Part shown: one piece after another, positions 50,623 through 62,195 of the stretch
Layout of the letters: each line of letters opens with the position of its first letter
Position numbering within the stretch: position 1 is the first letter of the stretch
From: Ciona intestinalis
Lineage: Eukaryota; Chordata; Ascidiacea; Phlebobranchia; Cionidae
Length of the DNA stretch: 64,000 nt
Direction: 5' to 3'
NCBI RefSeq assembly: GCF_000224145.3
Contig: NC_020172.2
Coordinates: 4,431,961-4,495,960 of the forward strand
Notes under the pieces: generated by a model
The model's database searches: none
Told to the model about the DNA's origin: nothing
The model's input: only the letters and a program-made list of their open reading frames with translations
Made by a program: the position numbers and the translations under genes

Positions 50623-50752
50623 AGTGCTGGTAAAAAATATTACCCTACGTTTTCTGCTAACCACTAACCCGTAGAACCAATAACCCCTACCAACCTCTAA
50701 CACTTTCCACAAGTCTAATCTATAACGCAACGGAGGATTCTTCACTAGTGCA
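50623..50752. mobile_element. MITE family 2
   Basis: AGTGCTGGTAAAAAATATTACC on the left pairs with GGAGGATTCTTCACTAGTGCA on the right; interior CTAACCACTAACCCGTAG. Confidence 0.65.
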
Positions 50753-51348
50753 TATTACTGCTTTGCTTTTATACCGTATACATACTGCCACATCTGACGC
50801 CTATACTATACAGTCTAACTACAGTCAGCACTGTCCGGAATATCTACGTAATTTAAAATGATGCGAGAGCGAATTGCTGGTAAATTAAGGGATGTTGTTT
50901 GTACTGCGGTAACAAGCCGGTCTGCCGTGAGGCAAGCAAAAGTAACCTTAGCGCGTTTGTGCAGAAACTATGGTAAAAGTCCAGCTGTGAAGGAGTCGTT
51001 TACTTTTGTTTGAATAATTCATATGCAAAGTATATGCAACAGTGTTTGGAATCGCAGTTACCTTTTGTTTTGTCTTTGAAACAAAGCGAAACCTATAAGA
51101 TGAAAAATTGATGTCAGATTTTTGGCAAGGCGTTTGGGGTTATAGGGTATAAATAACGTAAGATTCTGCTGGTAAGATGGTTGAACGAGGTATTGTACTT
51201 GCTACTTCTGTTTATCCATATATATATTTATGAGGGGGGCATACATGTCATTAAAGGTTTTGGTTCACAGCCAATTTTCTAACATTACAAAAGCTTTATC
51301 GGGCGCAATAAACACTTACGGAGAATAAACGTAACTTGCTTGGAATAT

Positions 51349-51599
51349 ATAGTAGGGTGGGGTAAGAAGGACCGCATTTTTTATTCTATATGCTCGTCAT
51401 ATTTGATAGTAAACAAAGAACATTCTACAAACTTTAAGACTGTACCCTCCCGACTCTCAGAGTCTTATAGATCGTTGTTAATTGTTTAAACCATGATCAG
51501 GATCTGTGGATATTATGTGCTAAAAGTGTCCACCATATACCCACAGTACTATATTGCTCTTAAGGAGGTTGGGGGGAGATGGGACACTTTTAGCACATA
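51349..51599. mobile_element. MITE family 1 pair, reverse copy plus forward fragment
   Basis: 51349-51554 is a whole reverse copy (TATAGTAGGGTGGGGTAAG to CCCACAGTACTATA). Nine bases later 51563-51599 repeats a forward left end (GGTTGGGGGGAGATGGGACA) that breaks off after AGCACATAT. Confidence 0.78.
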
Positions 51600-52364
51600 T
51601 AAAGCTATAGAAGCACCAGATCAGGGTTAGATTAGCGAAACTTATGATCCCCTTTGCTTAGAAATTGATTTATTGTGTATTTAACGCAAAAGAATACAAC
51701 TCGATGGTGGAGCGATAAAATGGTATTCGGAAAAGGGGCACAGGCGGCCCGGATTCAAATATACAACATCTGTGGCAAGCATTCACTGTGTTATGGGTGG
51801 GGGGTTAGTTAAGAATTCAACACTGCAGTTTGGCTGTCATGTTCAAATGTGGCCGGGGAAAGAATTATTAGAAAGGGGTTTGTAGCGTTGGTAGCACATA
51901 GGGACGTGCCACAGTGCTTGGGGATAACCAGAATGTAACAGCGTTACAAGCAAGCGGGGTAAGCGCTAAAAACACAGTCTGTTTAGTACGTATCAAGTCG
52001 GCACAGGTACGCTGGACTTTGCGGCAAAGGAAGAAAGAGAAACGACGGACGGAAAGTATTGCACGAGTCTTCCTTCGGTCGGTAAATTGTACGTGTCCGG
52101 TTCTCGTCATTTTTAAAGCGCTGTACAAACGAAAAAACACGCAGTAGTACGGTAGGTGGTTAAAAGCACGTGAGACGGGCGATACATAAATCAGCGGGAC
52201 ACGATGTTCGCTACGATAAGAAATAAATAAGATTATATGGAAAGAGCTGTACTGGTGGGCGATAAAACGGTTGCAAACAAAAAATGACGTCTTCTTCGGG
52301 CCGAGGCTGTCTCCGAGTCCAATGTATAAGTTATTATATTTCTGTGAAAAAGTTTAAACCTAAA

Positions 52365-55300
52365 TCACTCATCCATGGCGGCGATTAGCCGCTTGAGGTC
52401 ACTGGTAAGCACCTCACTACCTTCCATACCTATAATGTCATGACTTGACGGATTCTGCAAAAAGTGGTAGAAAATGTTTAAATAAATTTAAAAAATGAAA
52501 TGATGGTCAATGACATTTGATATCCTCGCGTTTTGGGGCAACGACAGTCGTAAGCAAGTTGTCATACATCTAATACTTGTTTAGGAGTTCCCGTGTGTAA
52601 CTTTGTGGCGATTGTTTTTTTCGAAGGTAGATATTTTACGTGGTAACTCGAAAGCTGGCACGAAGTGTGTGGAACAGAACACCCGTGTTATAACGACTGT
52701 TGTTGCCCTGCCATGCAACGATAAATAAGTTACATTCATTATTTATTCAACAACAAACCTCTTCATAACCGTTCAACGCAGCTGGCGTGAAGTCATGTTC
52801 AACGTCTGCATTACTTTGTTCAATTTTATCTTCATTCGACATTTGATCGGAGAATCCACTAACAGGGGAGGGCTGCATGTCGTCTGTGGTGTGAATACAT
52901 CGGTTACGTTTTTTAGGTGTATGAAAACATTTTTTCAGTTTTAAAATTGTTTTTTTTTTTTCAGTGTATCAAAACGTATTTTCAGTTTTAAAAATGTTTT
53001 TTTTTTCGTGTAACAAAATGTTTTTTTAATGTATCAAAAAGTTTTTTCAGTTTGAAAAACTTTTTTTTCAGTTTTAAAAAAATTTATTTTTTAGTTTATT
53101 AAAATTTCTTCTCGTTTTAAAATCTTGTTTCCAATAAAAGCACCATTTATAAAGTATACGTTGCAACACCGACCTCTAACGGTGGCTCGACACAGGTTCA
53201 GTGCGGACACGGGAGACGCGGAGGCGGCAGAGTGCGCTGGCGACACCCGTTGACCAGTATTTAGGTCAATCATTCCGCTATCTGGCGCTTGAGGGTCGCT
53301 ATGCAATTCGGTGATCTGCAACGTCGGGCTGTGAATGGAAAATTTAATTAAATTCCAATTTTAAGCAATTGATGAAATATACAACATATAGTACTATGAG
53401 GGAAGATAAGACCGTTAGCACCTTAAACCCATATTTCTTTATTTAGGGGTTACAGGTTCAAGGCTGGTCGGTGCTACCAACATGAAGGTATATTTCCTTG
53501 CGCAAGACATTCAAGGGCAATTGCTTCAGCCCAGTGGTCACTACTGGGCTGTCTGAATTGTCAATCATACAGAAAAAAAAGTACATACGTGGTAACTCGT
53601 AAGCGGGCACGAGGTGTATGAAACAGGACACCCGCGTAATAACGACTGTCGTTTTCGGGCCATGCGAGGATGGGGCAAATTACATTCAATAAATACCTTG
53701 TTCTTTGTATATCGCTTGGCGTGTACATTGAAGGCAACACCACTGGTGCTGACATGATCATGTTCATACCGGTTTGTTCCGGTTGGCTGTAAGAATCGAG
53801 CATCATCTTGGACATCGAGTAGGCGTCCTCTCTTTCCATGCGACGTTGCCTTAAAGTACAATATGTATTTTAAAGTGGGGAAAATGGGACAATCTCTTTT
53901 CTCGAACCATTTGGTACAAAACCGTTGTTAATTGTTCAAACTACGTTCAGGAAAAATAGGGTTTTTATAGAAGATTAAAAAAAACATATGGAATATTAAT
54001 GTACATATCACGTCTTACCTTTTTCGTGATGGAGGATTCTGTATTCCCATGATTTGCTCATGGCTCACGAGATGATGCTGTGAAAGGAAATCATTATTCA
54101 CATGTTTGACAGCCGGCAATACATGCGGAGTTAGATTACAAGGAAACTTGCGAAACTGACACGTGATTTGCATATTAACTGTTGCTGCAACAGTTTTGCT
54201 ACTCGACATATTGTAATTCTATAACAACACATCTGTGAAATGCAAGACGTGCAAACGTTGGTATCATGATATACAAAGATCATTTTAGAATAATTGAGAA
54301 AACAGACACTCGATTTGAATACTAAATGTTACTTGCATATTAATAACAGTTTTGAGGAATTGTAATTATATACCATCTCATATTTCCTAAGCAAGACATC
54401 GAGACGCTGGTATAGTAATAAATTTCCGAATGATCATTTTGGAATTAATTCCTCTACATGTTAAAGGAGGACATCGATTTCGAAAATATCACTTTAACAG
54501 CTATACGTCTTATACAGGACGTCGAAACGTCGTTCCAGTGTATAAATGAGCAGAATATCTATCTTAGAGGCTAGAGCTGAGGCGCTTTGCACTTTGAATT
54601 GGAAATATTTTCACAAACCTTTAGGTGTTCGGATCGTCGAAACCTTTTTTCACAGTACTGGCACGGGTAAGGCCGCTCACCGGTATGTGTGAGTATATGA
54701 CGTTTAAGATGCTGCTGGCGGCCAAACATTTTACCACAGTAGTCGCATCTGTAACATGTAAAGTTACTTTATGAGCTTATAGTGTAATGGACAAACACTA
54801 AACAAAACCCCAAACACATAGATACCAAACCTATGGCACATGACATTAATTAGTAAACATTACAACCAATAAGTTAAGATTTGTTTAATAGGATACATGC
54901 GTGTCTAACTATCCCTACCTCCCCTACATGAAATTCTGTCGCTTTTGCCTAGAAAACATTGCGCACCACACTAGTGTAGAGCCTCACCCTTACAGAATAG
55001 AATAGGACAGAATACAGCACAGATACGAAAATGTGGGTTTAAAAACCACAAAACATTTACAATGTATTTATTTCCACCTTTGGTATATTGAGCTTGTAAA
55101 CGAAAATAAACTGCTCGTAAATGTTTACCAAGAAAATCGTTCCAAATTTAAACAAGCGTTAATTCCCGCCCGGAGTTTTAAACCACACGGATTTAAATTG
55201 GCCTGAAGTCGTTTTTGCATAAAGCAATTTATAGGTGCAGTAAAACACCCAAATGCTAACCACGCAAAATAACATCAATCGTCTTACTTGTATTCCTTTT

Positions 55301-58300
55301 TAGGTTTTTCTTTTTGTTGTTTTACGTTCAAACTATAATGCGTCAATGTAGTAACTTGATTGTTCCTGCAAATATGTTTAAAGTTAACAGGTTAACATGC
55401 GTGGGCGATCGCTATCACAGCCACCGCCTTAATTCCACATTATACTGTTAAAAACATAGACAAATATTGCGAAACGTTTGTTTAAAAGTTGCAGTAAAAC
55501 GTCTACGTCGGTCTCATGTGTATACCTAAAACGTCACGCATAGGAAACATACTAATACATAAAACAAATTTATACCATGCCATAAATTGTAAAACCCAGG
55601 ACATCAATTTTGTTGGAGTAAGATGGCACATCTTTTCATGTATGTAAACAAAAAATATTTACAGAATAATTACAACGTATCTTTACCACTCCACAAAGAA
55701 GCGTTGTTAATTGTTAAAAACATAATAAAAAATACGGAATAATATGTGCTAACGTTCTCCATCTTACCCCACAATACTATAGACTAAAAGTAATTTTATT
55801 ACTTAATAAAAACTTTACGCCATTTACCGATCCTGATTATTTCCTAACATAAATGAGCTCTGTTCAGTAGAGTTGGGATCTTCCAATCGAGTTTCAAACC
55901 GAAACGGGTAAGTTCCGTTTGTATCCATTTTATCCCGATCACCAGAAAAGTATTCAGCCAACGATTTGTGGTCGATCGCCTCACGGTCTTGCTGGGTATC
56001 TGTGTAGGTAAATTCAATTGAATGTATATTGACCATAGTGTAAGAATTAAAGTAAAGTACTGTGTGGTACATAGAAGAAAAAGGTGTCCCATCTCCCCCA
56101 CCTTGCCACATATGAATTTTCTTGTTCCATTTGGTAGTTAAAAAAAGAACATTCAAAGAAATATAAAACCGTATCCACGCGACTCCTATAGATCGTTGTT
56201 AATTCTTTAAAACACGATCAGAATATATGGATATTATGTGCTAAAGATGTCCCAACTTACACTAAAGTACTATATCTGAGTTTTACAATGTAAGTTATTC
56301 TATATATTCTATACACTAATGCACAATGCAAAAACGCCCTAAAAATGTCTTATTTCAATCTTACTGCAATAAAAACAACCACGTTAATCAGAAAAAAAGA
56401 ATTCACACAAACCCAAACTTACCATTACCGTTTCCCTCTATGCGAGACCGACTCGTTGTGAAGATAATATTCTTAATGCTGGTCGGCTGAGGATGGCTTC
56501 GCTCGTTGGCGCCACTGTGCGGAAAGATATATTTAAACATTGTGGGCATAGCCCGGGGCGATCGGACGGAAAACACGCGAGACGATAATTGTTTTTGTAT
56601 GTAAATGTCGACGCAACGACCAGGGCGTCCAATTAAAGCAGGTTGAACTTTTACGCCAATATTTCGAGGCGTGGAGGCAGTTACGTAGGGCAGTTGATAT
56701 CAAAACACAGAATATTGTTTCGTATTTCACGTTGCGTTTGTTATTTCAAAACATGCGAATCTTGAAACCACATCGTCATAAAATGGATGATAAACAAATT
56801 ACCGTAAACACATCCACGTAAGGTGAACTGATTAGACTTGCATTATGTTGTGGCCGATCTTATACATATAGTAGGGTTGGGTAAGAAGGAAAATGATCGC
56901 TAAAATGGATGTATTTGGGTGCAACAGCCACGCATTTCAACTGACGCTCTTTCTTGTTTCAAACAAATGTTGTTTTGCTACTTTTGCTGTTGATTCCCGT
57001 CTCTTTGTTTTATAAACAACTTTTCGCTTTCGTTTAAATTAAACATACTTTATTGAAATTATGTTACACCCCAGTCGTATACGTTTTTGTGGGGTCGTGA
57101 CGTCATCACGTTTTAGTGGGGTCGTGGCGTCATCAACTCACCGTTCTTCTTGTGGTGAATAGACAGCAACAAGCTGTTTGTCGTCTCCTGACGATGAAGT
57201 TTCATTTGGAAATTCGTCGTTCCTGCGGCAGTCGACTTGTTCCTGTTTGATCTGGAATGAACTGGTTTTTAGATTTGAAAAATTTTATTTCAATTTGGCA
57301 GAAATGCCCATGGGTTGTGGAGGTTCTATATTACATAAACAGTACACCAAATTCATCTGCATGTCAGTTATAAAGTCCTTCAAAAGTAAGCAGCAAAGCC
57401 TTCATTCTGCAGACTTGGTTTCACTGTGCTGGTATAAGCAAGGCACAGTAGGGCAGAAAACACGTCGAATCAGCGGTATCCACGTGACCTATACCCTGCG
57501 CAACAGCCTCGGGGCTGGGAAGAGCGCGAAGCCCGAAATAAACTCATTCGAGTGGGTTTCGCGCAGTTCGAGCTAGCGCTGAACAAAGCACACTTTGCGT
57601 CGGGTTATTTCGGGGAAAAAAAGCGATCGGACATTTGATCAACAATCTGCACAAGCCGGCAAGCTTTGCCGCAAAGTTTGGTCTTCGCGAAAGATGGGTA
57701 GAACAACTGGTGCAAGTTTGTTTTTATTTGAATATAAAAGGAAGTACCTGCCAACTCGCGTAAACTAAGTAACGTTTGTTCGCTATAATCGTTGTAATTT
57801 GTCGTTGTACTGAAGTTTATTCCCGTATATTCTATTCTATATGCAATAAATGACAAGAAAGCGTAACAAAATCCCAACTTGCATAAATTAAGCATCATTT
57901 GTTCGCAACAACTGTTTCCGTGTTCGTTGTAATTTGTCGTTGTACTGAAGTTTATTCCCGTATATTCTATTCTATATGCAATAAATGATAAGAAAGCGCA
58001 ACAAAATCCCAACTTGCATAAATTAAGCATCATTTGTTCGCAACAACTGTTTCCGTGTTCGTTGTAATTTGTCGTTGTTGCGTTCATGTTTATTTCCGTA
58101 TATTCTATTCTATATGCAATTAATATTAAACAAAAAAAAACGTACCTTAAGGTTGCTTGGTGATCCAGCGCTAACGACGGGCGAGTCTGTTATACCACGG
58201 TCGCCTGTGGTCGGTGATCTGCTAGCTGGGGAAGGCGGGGTGTTGATCAGCTCGCATTCCTGGGCGGTTTAAACCAGTTAGAACAAGTAGGAAGTGGAAT

Positions 58301-59573
58301 TTATTTTCAAGTTGTTTAATCGGCCATTTTGTGTTTTTAGATTTAAAAATTAATTCAAACACAACATTAAGAACAATCGTACGAATTATATTTATAGCGG
58401 GTGGTGTTAAATGCAACATGTTTTTATTCCCTTTTCTCCAATTTGGTGACAAACAAAGAATATTTACAAAATTGTATAACCGTATTCCCAAAACGCTAAA
58501 ATAGCGTTGTTAATTGTTCAAAATACTACCAGAAAATACAGGATTACTTAGGTGCTAACGGTATTCCACCTTTTTCTACAATACTAGAAATTTGATTAAC
58601 TGAAACACTAAATTGTCATTTATTCATTACTGGAACATATACAGAATATGAGCAATATAATACCTGGTGCTGTTCGTCGTTTTCTGGGTTGCTTGGTTGT
58701 GGACTACTTTGGTGGCGAAGTGCGTCTGCCCGAGCCCGTGATTTTTCACTGGCCTTGTTTAACTGGGATAGAAGGGAGAGACTGGCGCTTGCACTCTGTT
58801 AAACCAAAGTATTGACTAATTAAACTAGTACTGTGAGAAAGATGGGACATATTTAGCACATATTATCGTGTTTTAAACAATAACAACGGTTTATGGGAGT
58901 CGTGAGGGAACGGTTTGATTATTCTTTAAGTTTAAATATTCTTTGTTTACTACCAACTGGAGAGAAAATGAGATAAAAAGGCCCATCTTCCCCACTCTAC
59001 TATACATTTTTTTAATTTACAGTCAACGTTATGCAATACGCAATATGCATACGGTTTGTGGTATATAAGACGGTGGGATAAGATGGGACACCGTTAGCAC
59101 ACTCCATATTTCCTGATCGTGTTTTTAACAATTAACAACACTCTTTTAGAGCCGCAGGACTAGGGTTATATAGTTCTGTAAATATTTTTGTTTAGTAACA
59201 AATAGGGCAAGAAAAGCGAACAAAAACGTGTCCCATCATACCTAACTTTACTATGTTCGGCAATACATGAAATTGACTACAATTTACAGGAGTTTAGGGG
59301 GAAAAATCCGCTGGGGGTAATGCTTGCGTGTTTACTGTTTAGACAAATAAAGTACCTAGTTTTAACAGTAAAATATTCCTTAAAAAGCAAATTATATCCC
59401 ACCTGTGTATTTGTGCCGTTTGTAATTCCCCCCTCTCGTTGTAAGTCTTGTAACAGTGGGGCTGTTACTGCTGCCAGGCTGGAGGCGGAAGTGACGTGGC
59501 CGTGGGTGCTGATAAACTCCTGGCACTTCTCAACCACGTATGGTATCTGGAGGTAGCAGGCTGAACATAGCAC
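52365..59573 (-). CDS. BTB domain / C2H2 zinc finger transcription factor (5' exons not found)
   Basis: Thirteen minus-strand exons join in frame to 526 residues: 59403-59573, 58664-58795, 58146-58259, 57142-57251, 56423-56514, 55828-55999, 55288-55365, 54619-54748, 54019-54077, 53697-53849, 53174-53328, 52759-52883, 52365-52454. The first exon is the back half of a BTB/POZ domain ([21 protein letters not shown]), so the front half and start codon lie further right, probably beyond 64000. A disordered Ser/Pro region contains IKQEQ, a sumoylation-type site. Two C2H2 fingers follow: [21 protein letters not shown] (C291, C294, H307, H311) and CQYC...HHLVSH (C319, C322, H335, H339) with a TGERPYP linker. 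Finger 2 is split by an intron. The C terminus has no known domain. BTB-ZF proteins dimerise through BTB, bind DNA and recruit co-regulators; the orthologue is not certain. Confidence 0.86.
52637..52749 (+). mobile_element. SINE tail in BTB-ZF intron 12
   Basis: ACGTGGTAACTCGAAAGCTGG to GATAAATAAGTTACATTCA, ending 10 bases before exon 52759-52883. A short reverse tail piece (52520-52560) precedes it. Confidence 0.65.
53395..53446 (+). mobile_element. MITE family 1 fragment, subfamily B
   Basis: GGGAAGATAAGACCGTTAGC then ACCTTAAACCCATATTTC, a left-end fragment that runs straight into a SINE. Confidence 0.55.
53449..53692 (+). mobile_element. SINE, head-truncated, BTB-ZF intron 10
   Basis: Begins at the B-box region (ACAGGTTCAAGGCTGGTCG), body CAGCCCAGTGGTCACTACTG, tail CATGCGAGGATGGGGCAAATTAC. 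It ends four bases before exon 53697-53849. Confidence 0.75.
53871..53972 (-). mobile_element. MITE family 1, short reverse copy, BTB-ZF intron 9
   Basis: AAAGTGGGGAAAATGGGACA, TTTCTCGAACCATTTGGTA, GTTGTTAATTGTTCAAAC; about half of the element is deleted. Confidence 0.65.
55609..55785 (-). mobile_element. MITE family 1, reverse copy, subfamily B, BTB-ZF intron 6
   Basis: TTGTTGGAGTAAGATGGC to CATCTTACCCCACAATACTATA. Confidence 0.78.
56056..56276. mobile_element. Nested MITE family 1 copies, BTB-ZF intron 5
   Basis: 56056-56112 shows a left end (AGTACTGTGTGGTACA) running at once into a right end (GTGTCCCATCTCCCCCACC); 56113-56276 continues as the body of a reverse copy that ends AAAGTACTATAT. 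It reads as one copy disrupted by another with deletion. Confidence 0.6.
56867..56892 (+). mobile_element. MITE family 1 terminal fragment
   Basis: TATAGTAGGGTTGGGTAAGA only; the sequence then leaves the family. Confidence 0.5.
56926..57025 (+). repeat. CAACAGCCACGC dispersed repeat
   Basis: TGGGTGCAACAGCCACGC, then GACGCTCTTTC and GTTGTTTTGCTAC, as in 7289-7500. In BTB-ZF intron 4. Confidence 0.6.
57745..58122 (-). repeat. 135-bp tandem repeat in BTB-ZF intron 3, about 2.7 copies
   Basis: CGTTGTAATTTGTCGTTG recurs at 57791, 57926 and 58061, exactly 135 bases apart. The two right units differ at only a few positions; the left one is partial and more diverged. The unit length is a multiple of three and one minus-strand frame stays open across all copies (58087 to 57605, 160 codons). 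Confidence 0.85.
58397..58588 (-). mobile_element. MITE family 1, reverse copy, subfamily B, BTB-ZF intron 2
   Basis: Left end decayed (GCGGGTGGTGTTAAATGC); interior TATTTACAAAATTGTATAACC and end TTTTTCTACAATACTA. Confidence 0.75.
58827..59006 (+). mobile_element. MITE family 1, forward copy, BTB-ZF intron 1
   Basis: Subfamily A, ACTGTGAGAAAGATGGGACA to CCCCACTCTACTATA, 32 bases upstream (in gene sense) of exon 58664-58795. Confidence 0.83.
59067..59254 (+). mobile_element. MITE family 1, forward copy, subfamily B, BTB-ZF intron 1
   Basis: GACGGTGGGATAAGATGGG, CCATATTTCCTGATCG, CTCTTTTAGAGCCGC and right end CATACCTAACTTTACTATG. Confidence 0.82.
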
Positions 59574-59585
59574 CTGTGGGAGGGA

Positions 59586-59850
59586 AGGGTGAATATTAAG
59601 TATTGTTTAACACAGGGGTGAATATTAAGTATTGTTGGACACAGGGGTGAATATTAGGTATTATTCGACTTAGGGGTGAATATTAAGTATTATTCGACTT
59701 AGGGGTGAATATTAAGTATTATTCGACTTAGGGGTGAATATTAGGTATTATTCGACATAGGGGTGAATATTAAGTATTATTCGACTTAGGGGTGAATATT
59801 AAGTATTGTTCGACTTAGGGGTGAATATTAGGTATATATAATATTCGACA
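59586..59850 (+). repeat. 29-bp minisatellite, nine units
   Basis: The unit GGGGTGAATATTAAGTATTA plus TTCGACTTA repeats nine times with few differences (AAGTATT/AGGTATT, GACTTA/GACATA). It starts 13 bases from the acceptor of BTB exon 59403-59573. There are no unique spacers. Confidence 0.92.
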
Positions 59851-60106
59851 TATAGTGCCGTGGGTTAAGGTTGGATACCGTTAGCACTCAAATCCTGTAT
59901 TATCTGATCGTGTTTGACATGCCAATATATAGTACTGTAGCAATAGGGTAAGATGGAATAGCATCAGTACCTAAACCCCCTTATTTCTTCATGGTGTGTT
60001 TTAGAGCGGGGCTACAGGTATTTAATTATGTTCATACGTTTTGTTTACTACTAAATGGGGGTAGGACCGACGGGTTTATGTTCCATCTTACCCCACCCTA
60101 CTATAT
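59848..60106 (+). mobile_element. Two adjacent MITE family 1 copies, subfamily B
   Basis: 59848-59912 is a left-end fragment (TAGTGCCGTGGGTTAAGG to GATCGTGTTTGAC); 59931-60106 is a whole but diverged copy ending TTACCCCACCCTACTATA. Confidence 0.72.
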
Positions 60107-60312
60107 TACTAAAGGGTATATGGGCTCATGGGTATATGGGCTAATAAAGTTATGAGCATTGAAGTGGAATCATATTTGGTGAGCATTTTATGATAATCAA
60201 TATAATCAATGAAAAACCTATCATATGATTGGTGTGCGTTGTGATCAGAACACAAAACAAAAAAAAAACAGGAACTGCCAAATTTTTCTTTGAAATTTAT
60301 TTAAAATAGGAT

Positions 60313-60509
60313 ATAGTGGAGTTGGGTAAAATGGGACATGTTTTCAGCCTGTTTTTTTTCGACCCATTTGATAGTAAACAAAGAGTATTGACAGAAATGT
60401 ATACCCATAGCACCAAGACCCTAAAACTGTTGTTAATTATTCAAAAAACGATCAGGAAATATAGGACTCAAGTGCCAACAGTACCTATCTTGCCCCACAA
60501 TATCAAATT
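60313..60509 (-). mobile_element. MITE family 1, reverse copy, subfamily B
   Basis: TAGTGGAGTTGGGTAAAATGG to ATCTTGCCCCACAATATC. Confidence 0.8.
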
Positions 60510-60790
60510 ACAGATTACCTAGCCAACATTTTACCCTTGTCAAATAATCACAACTAAAAAGAAATAGTTAAAAAAAATAGTTAAATAGGTTGAATTCAAT
60601 TTTGGTTGATCAACATTCAATAGATATTTTAAGAAAAAAAAGAGATTTTTTTTGAGATTTGAACATAACCTACACCTTAAACAGAACATCTAATAAACAC
60701 CGTCTTACGACTGCAGCCATTTTAATCCGGTTACATTTGCTGGTACACTGTTCGTACTGTGAATGGGCGCTTAATATACACATTTTTGTC

Positions 60791-61000
60791 TAAGTATTCA
60801 TATTTATTGTTATTTAAGGTTATTTACATAAAAAGTTACGTTTTTACCGGAATTTCAAGTATTGTGGTACTTGAAATATAATATATGAATTCTAATTTAG
60901 GTATTTATTGCTATTTAAGGTTATTTACATTAAAATTAAGGTCTTTTACCGGAAAAGAATTTTTAAGTATTGTGGTATTTAAAATATAGTTCAATTATTC
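60791..61000 (+). repeat. Tandem duplication, two ~108-bp units
   Basis: Both units carry TATTTAAGGTTATTTACAT, TTTTACCGGAA and AAGTATTGTGGTA(C/T)TT in the same order. Confidence 0.8.
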
Positions 61001-61632
61001 GGAACATAAAACGAGAAACGAGACGTAATACGTAGGTTATGAAATAATTAATATTTCGTGCTGGGTAGATTAGGCAATGGATTTTTTCCGAAAAGAAACT
61101 ATGCTTGTAATTATACAATAAAACGTGATGGAAAAACGAGGTACATATACATATAATTTAATAGTTGTGTGTGACACGATAGTGGGAGGACACGGGTAAG
61201 CTGTGGTGTTATAACCCGGGGCATTTCAGCGCATCTAATTAAGGAGACTCTAAATTAAGGGCATGGGGTTAACAGACTGCGCGGTGACGTGAACTGGATT
61301 AAACCGGTCCGAACCAGAACGGCGAGGTGCCAATCGACGCCCAGATTGGTCTAATATGTGATTCATTGCACGCGGAATGCTGACGATTGGCCAAATGTGT
61401 GCGGACGTCAGTGGTGTGGTACAGGCGCAGACACATTAATCTAATGCAAGTCGTATGTGACAACGCGCTTGAGGTGCGATGACACCTTATTGGTCGTACT
61501 ACGTCACAGGAACGGTATAAGGAGCCAAGCTTTATCTGGTATTAAGATAAAGAGAACCCGGGCGTGGAATACGACATACTTCTAGTTTCGCACACCCCTT
61601 GTGAAAATACATTACGACATTGCTTGAGTAAC

Positions 61633-61884
61633 ATGGAAAACACGTTCGCCACAAATAGAATTTATAAAACAGAATATTACAGTTACATGAATGAACTGGG
61701 GATATCTTATTATAAAAAATCCCGGTTAACCATGTCAAAGAATGCTTTACAGGAAACATACGCTGTTGTAATACAGCTGGTCCGTTGGAATACGTGTAAA
61801 AGAAAACCAACATGTAAAAATATAAGTTTGGTTTATGATAATCCTGACATGTATCTGCCATTGGTTGCGCCTACTTCGGTATAA
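61633..61884 (+). CDS. Orphan open frame, 83 codons (uncertain)
   Basis: An ATG frame of 83 residues begins MENTFATNRIYKTEYYSYMN and ends APTSV. About 115 bases upstream is GGTATAAGG (61514-61522), which could be a TATA box. The residue mix looks protein-like (no low complexity, few rare residues), but I recognise no family. The opposite strand is also open for 109 codons, which lowers the weight of the observation. It lies inside the presumed large intron of the BTB-ZF gene, on the other strand. Confidence 0.2.
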   Translation: MENTFATNRIYKTEYYSYMNELGISYYKKSRLTMSKNALQETYAVVIQLVRWNTCKRKPTCKNISLVYDNPDMYLPLVAPTSV

Positions 61885-62195
61885 TTTTAGGAAACCTGAC
61901 ACTGTTTTAAATCCGAAACTATGCAATGTACGGGCATGTATGCGTCAGTGGGAACGATGGATATAAAACAGAAGCTGGTGCTGGCCGTGTAAGAATCCCC
62001 ACGGAGGGGTTTTCTATAGATTTAAAAATCCTTCAACACAGTATATGGGAGAAGAGAATGGAATTGGTGGCTGGTGGGGAGGGTAATTAAAAAGAGTGGG
62101 TAAAAAGGTTTTTATCTTTTTTCTCTTACACAGAGAAACGGGCGCAGTTGCCACCGATGGCGAAATACGGAGTTTTGACTGCTGTGTTTGTAATG

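Larger units (their letters stand above)
47940..52364. other. Intergenic stretch between sensor B and the BTB-zinc finger gene
   Basis: Presumed promoter of sensor B lies next to 47939. A full SINE, a family 2 element, two MITE family 1 copies and one fragment are present. Short open frames at 50858-51013 and 51914-52147 have no recognisable family. No gene model could be supported. Confidence 0.5.

Noticed and set aside
51914-52147. Open frames on both strands in a GC-richer patch
   Set aside because: No splice support, no recognisable domain, and both strands open equally.
57178-57576. 132-codon plus-strand frame containing MPMGCGGSI, reminiscent of the acylation motif at 19880
   Set aside because: It overlaps a BTB-ZF exon on the other strand, the motif is internal, and no splice or codon pattern supports it.
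59586-59850. Regular 29-bp direct repeats, CRISPR-like at first sight
   Set aside because: Units are contiguous with no unique spacers, and the genome is clearly eukaryotic.
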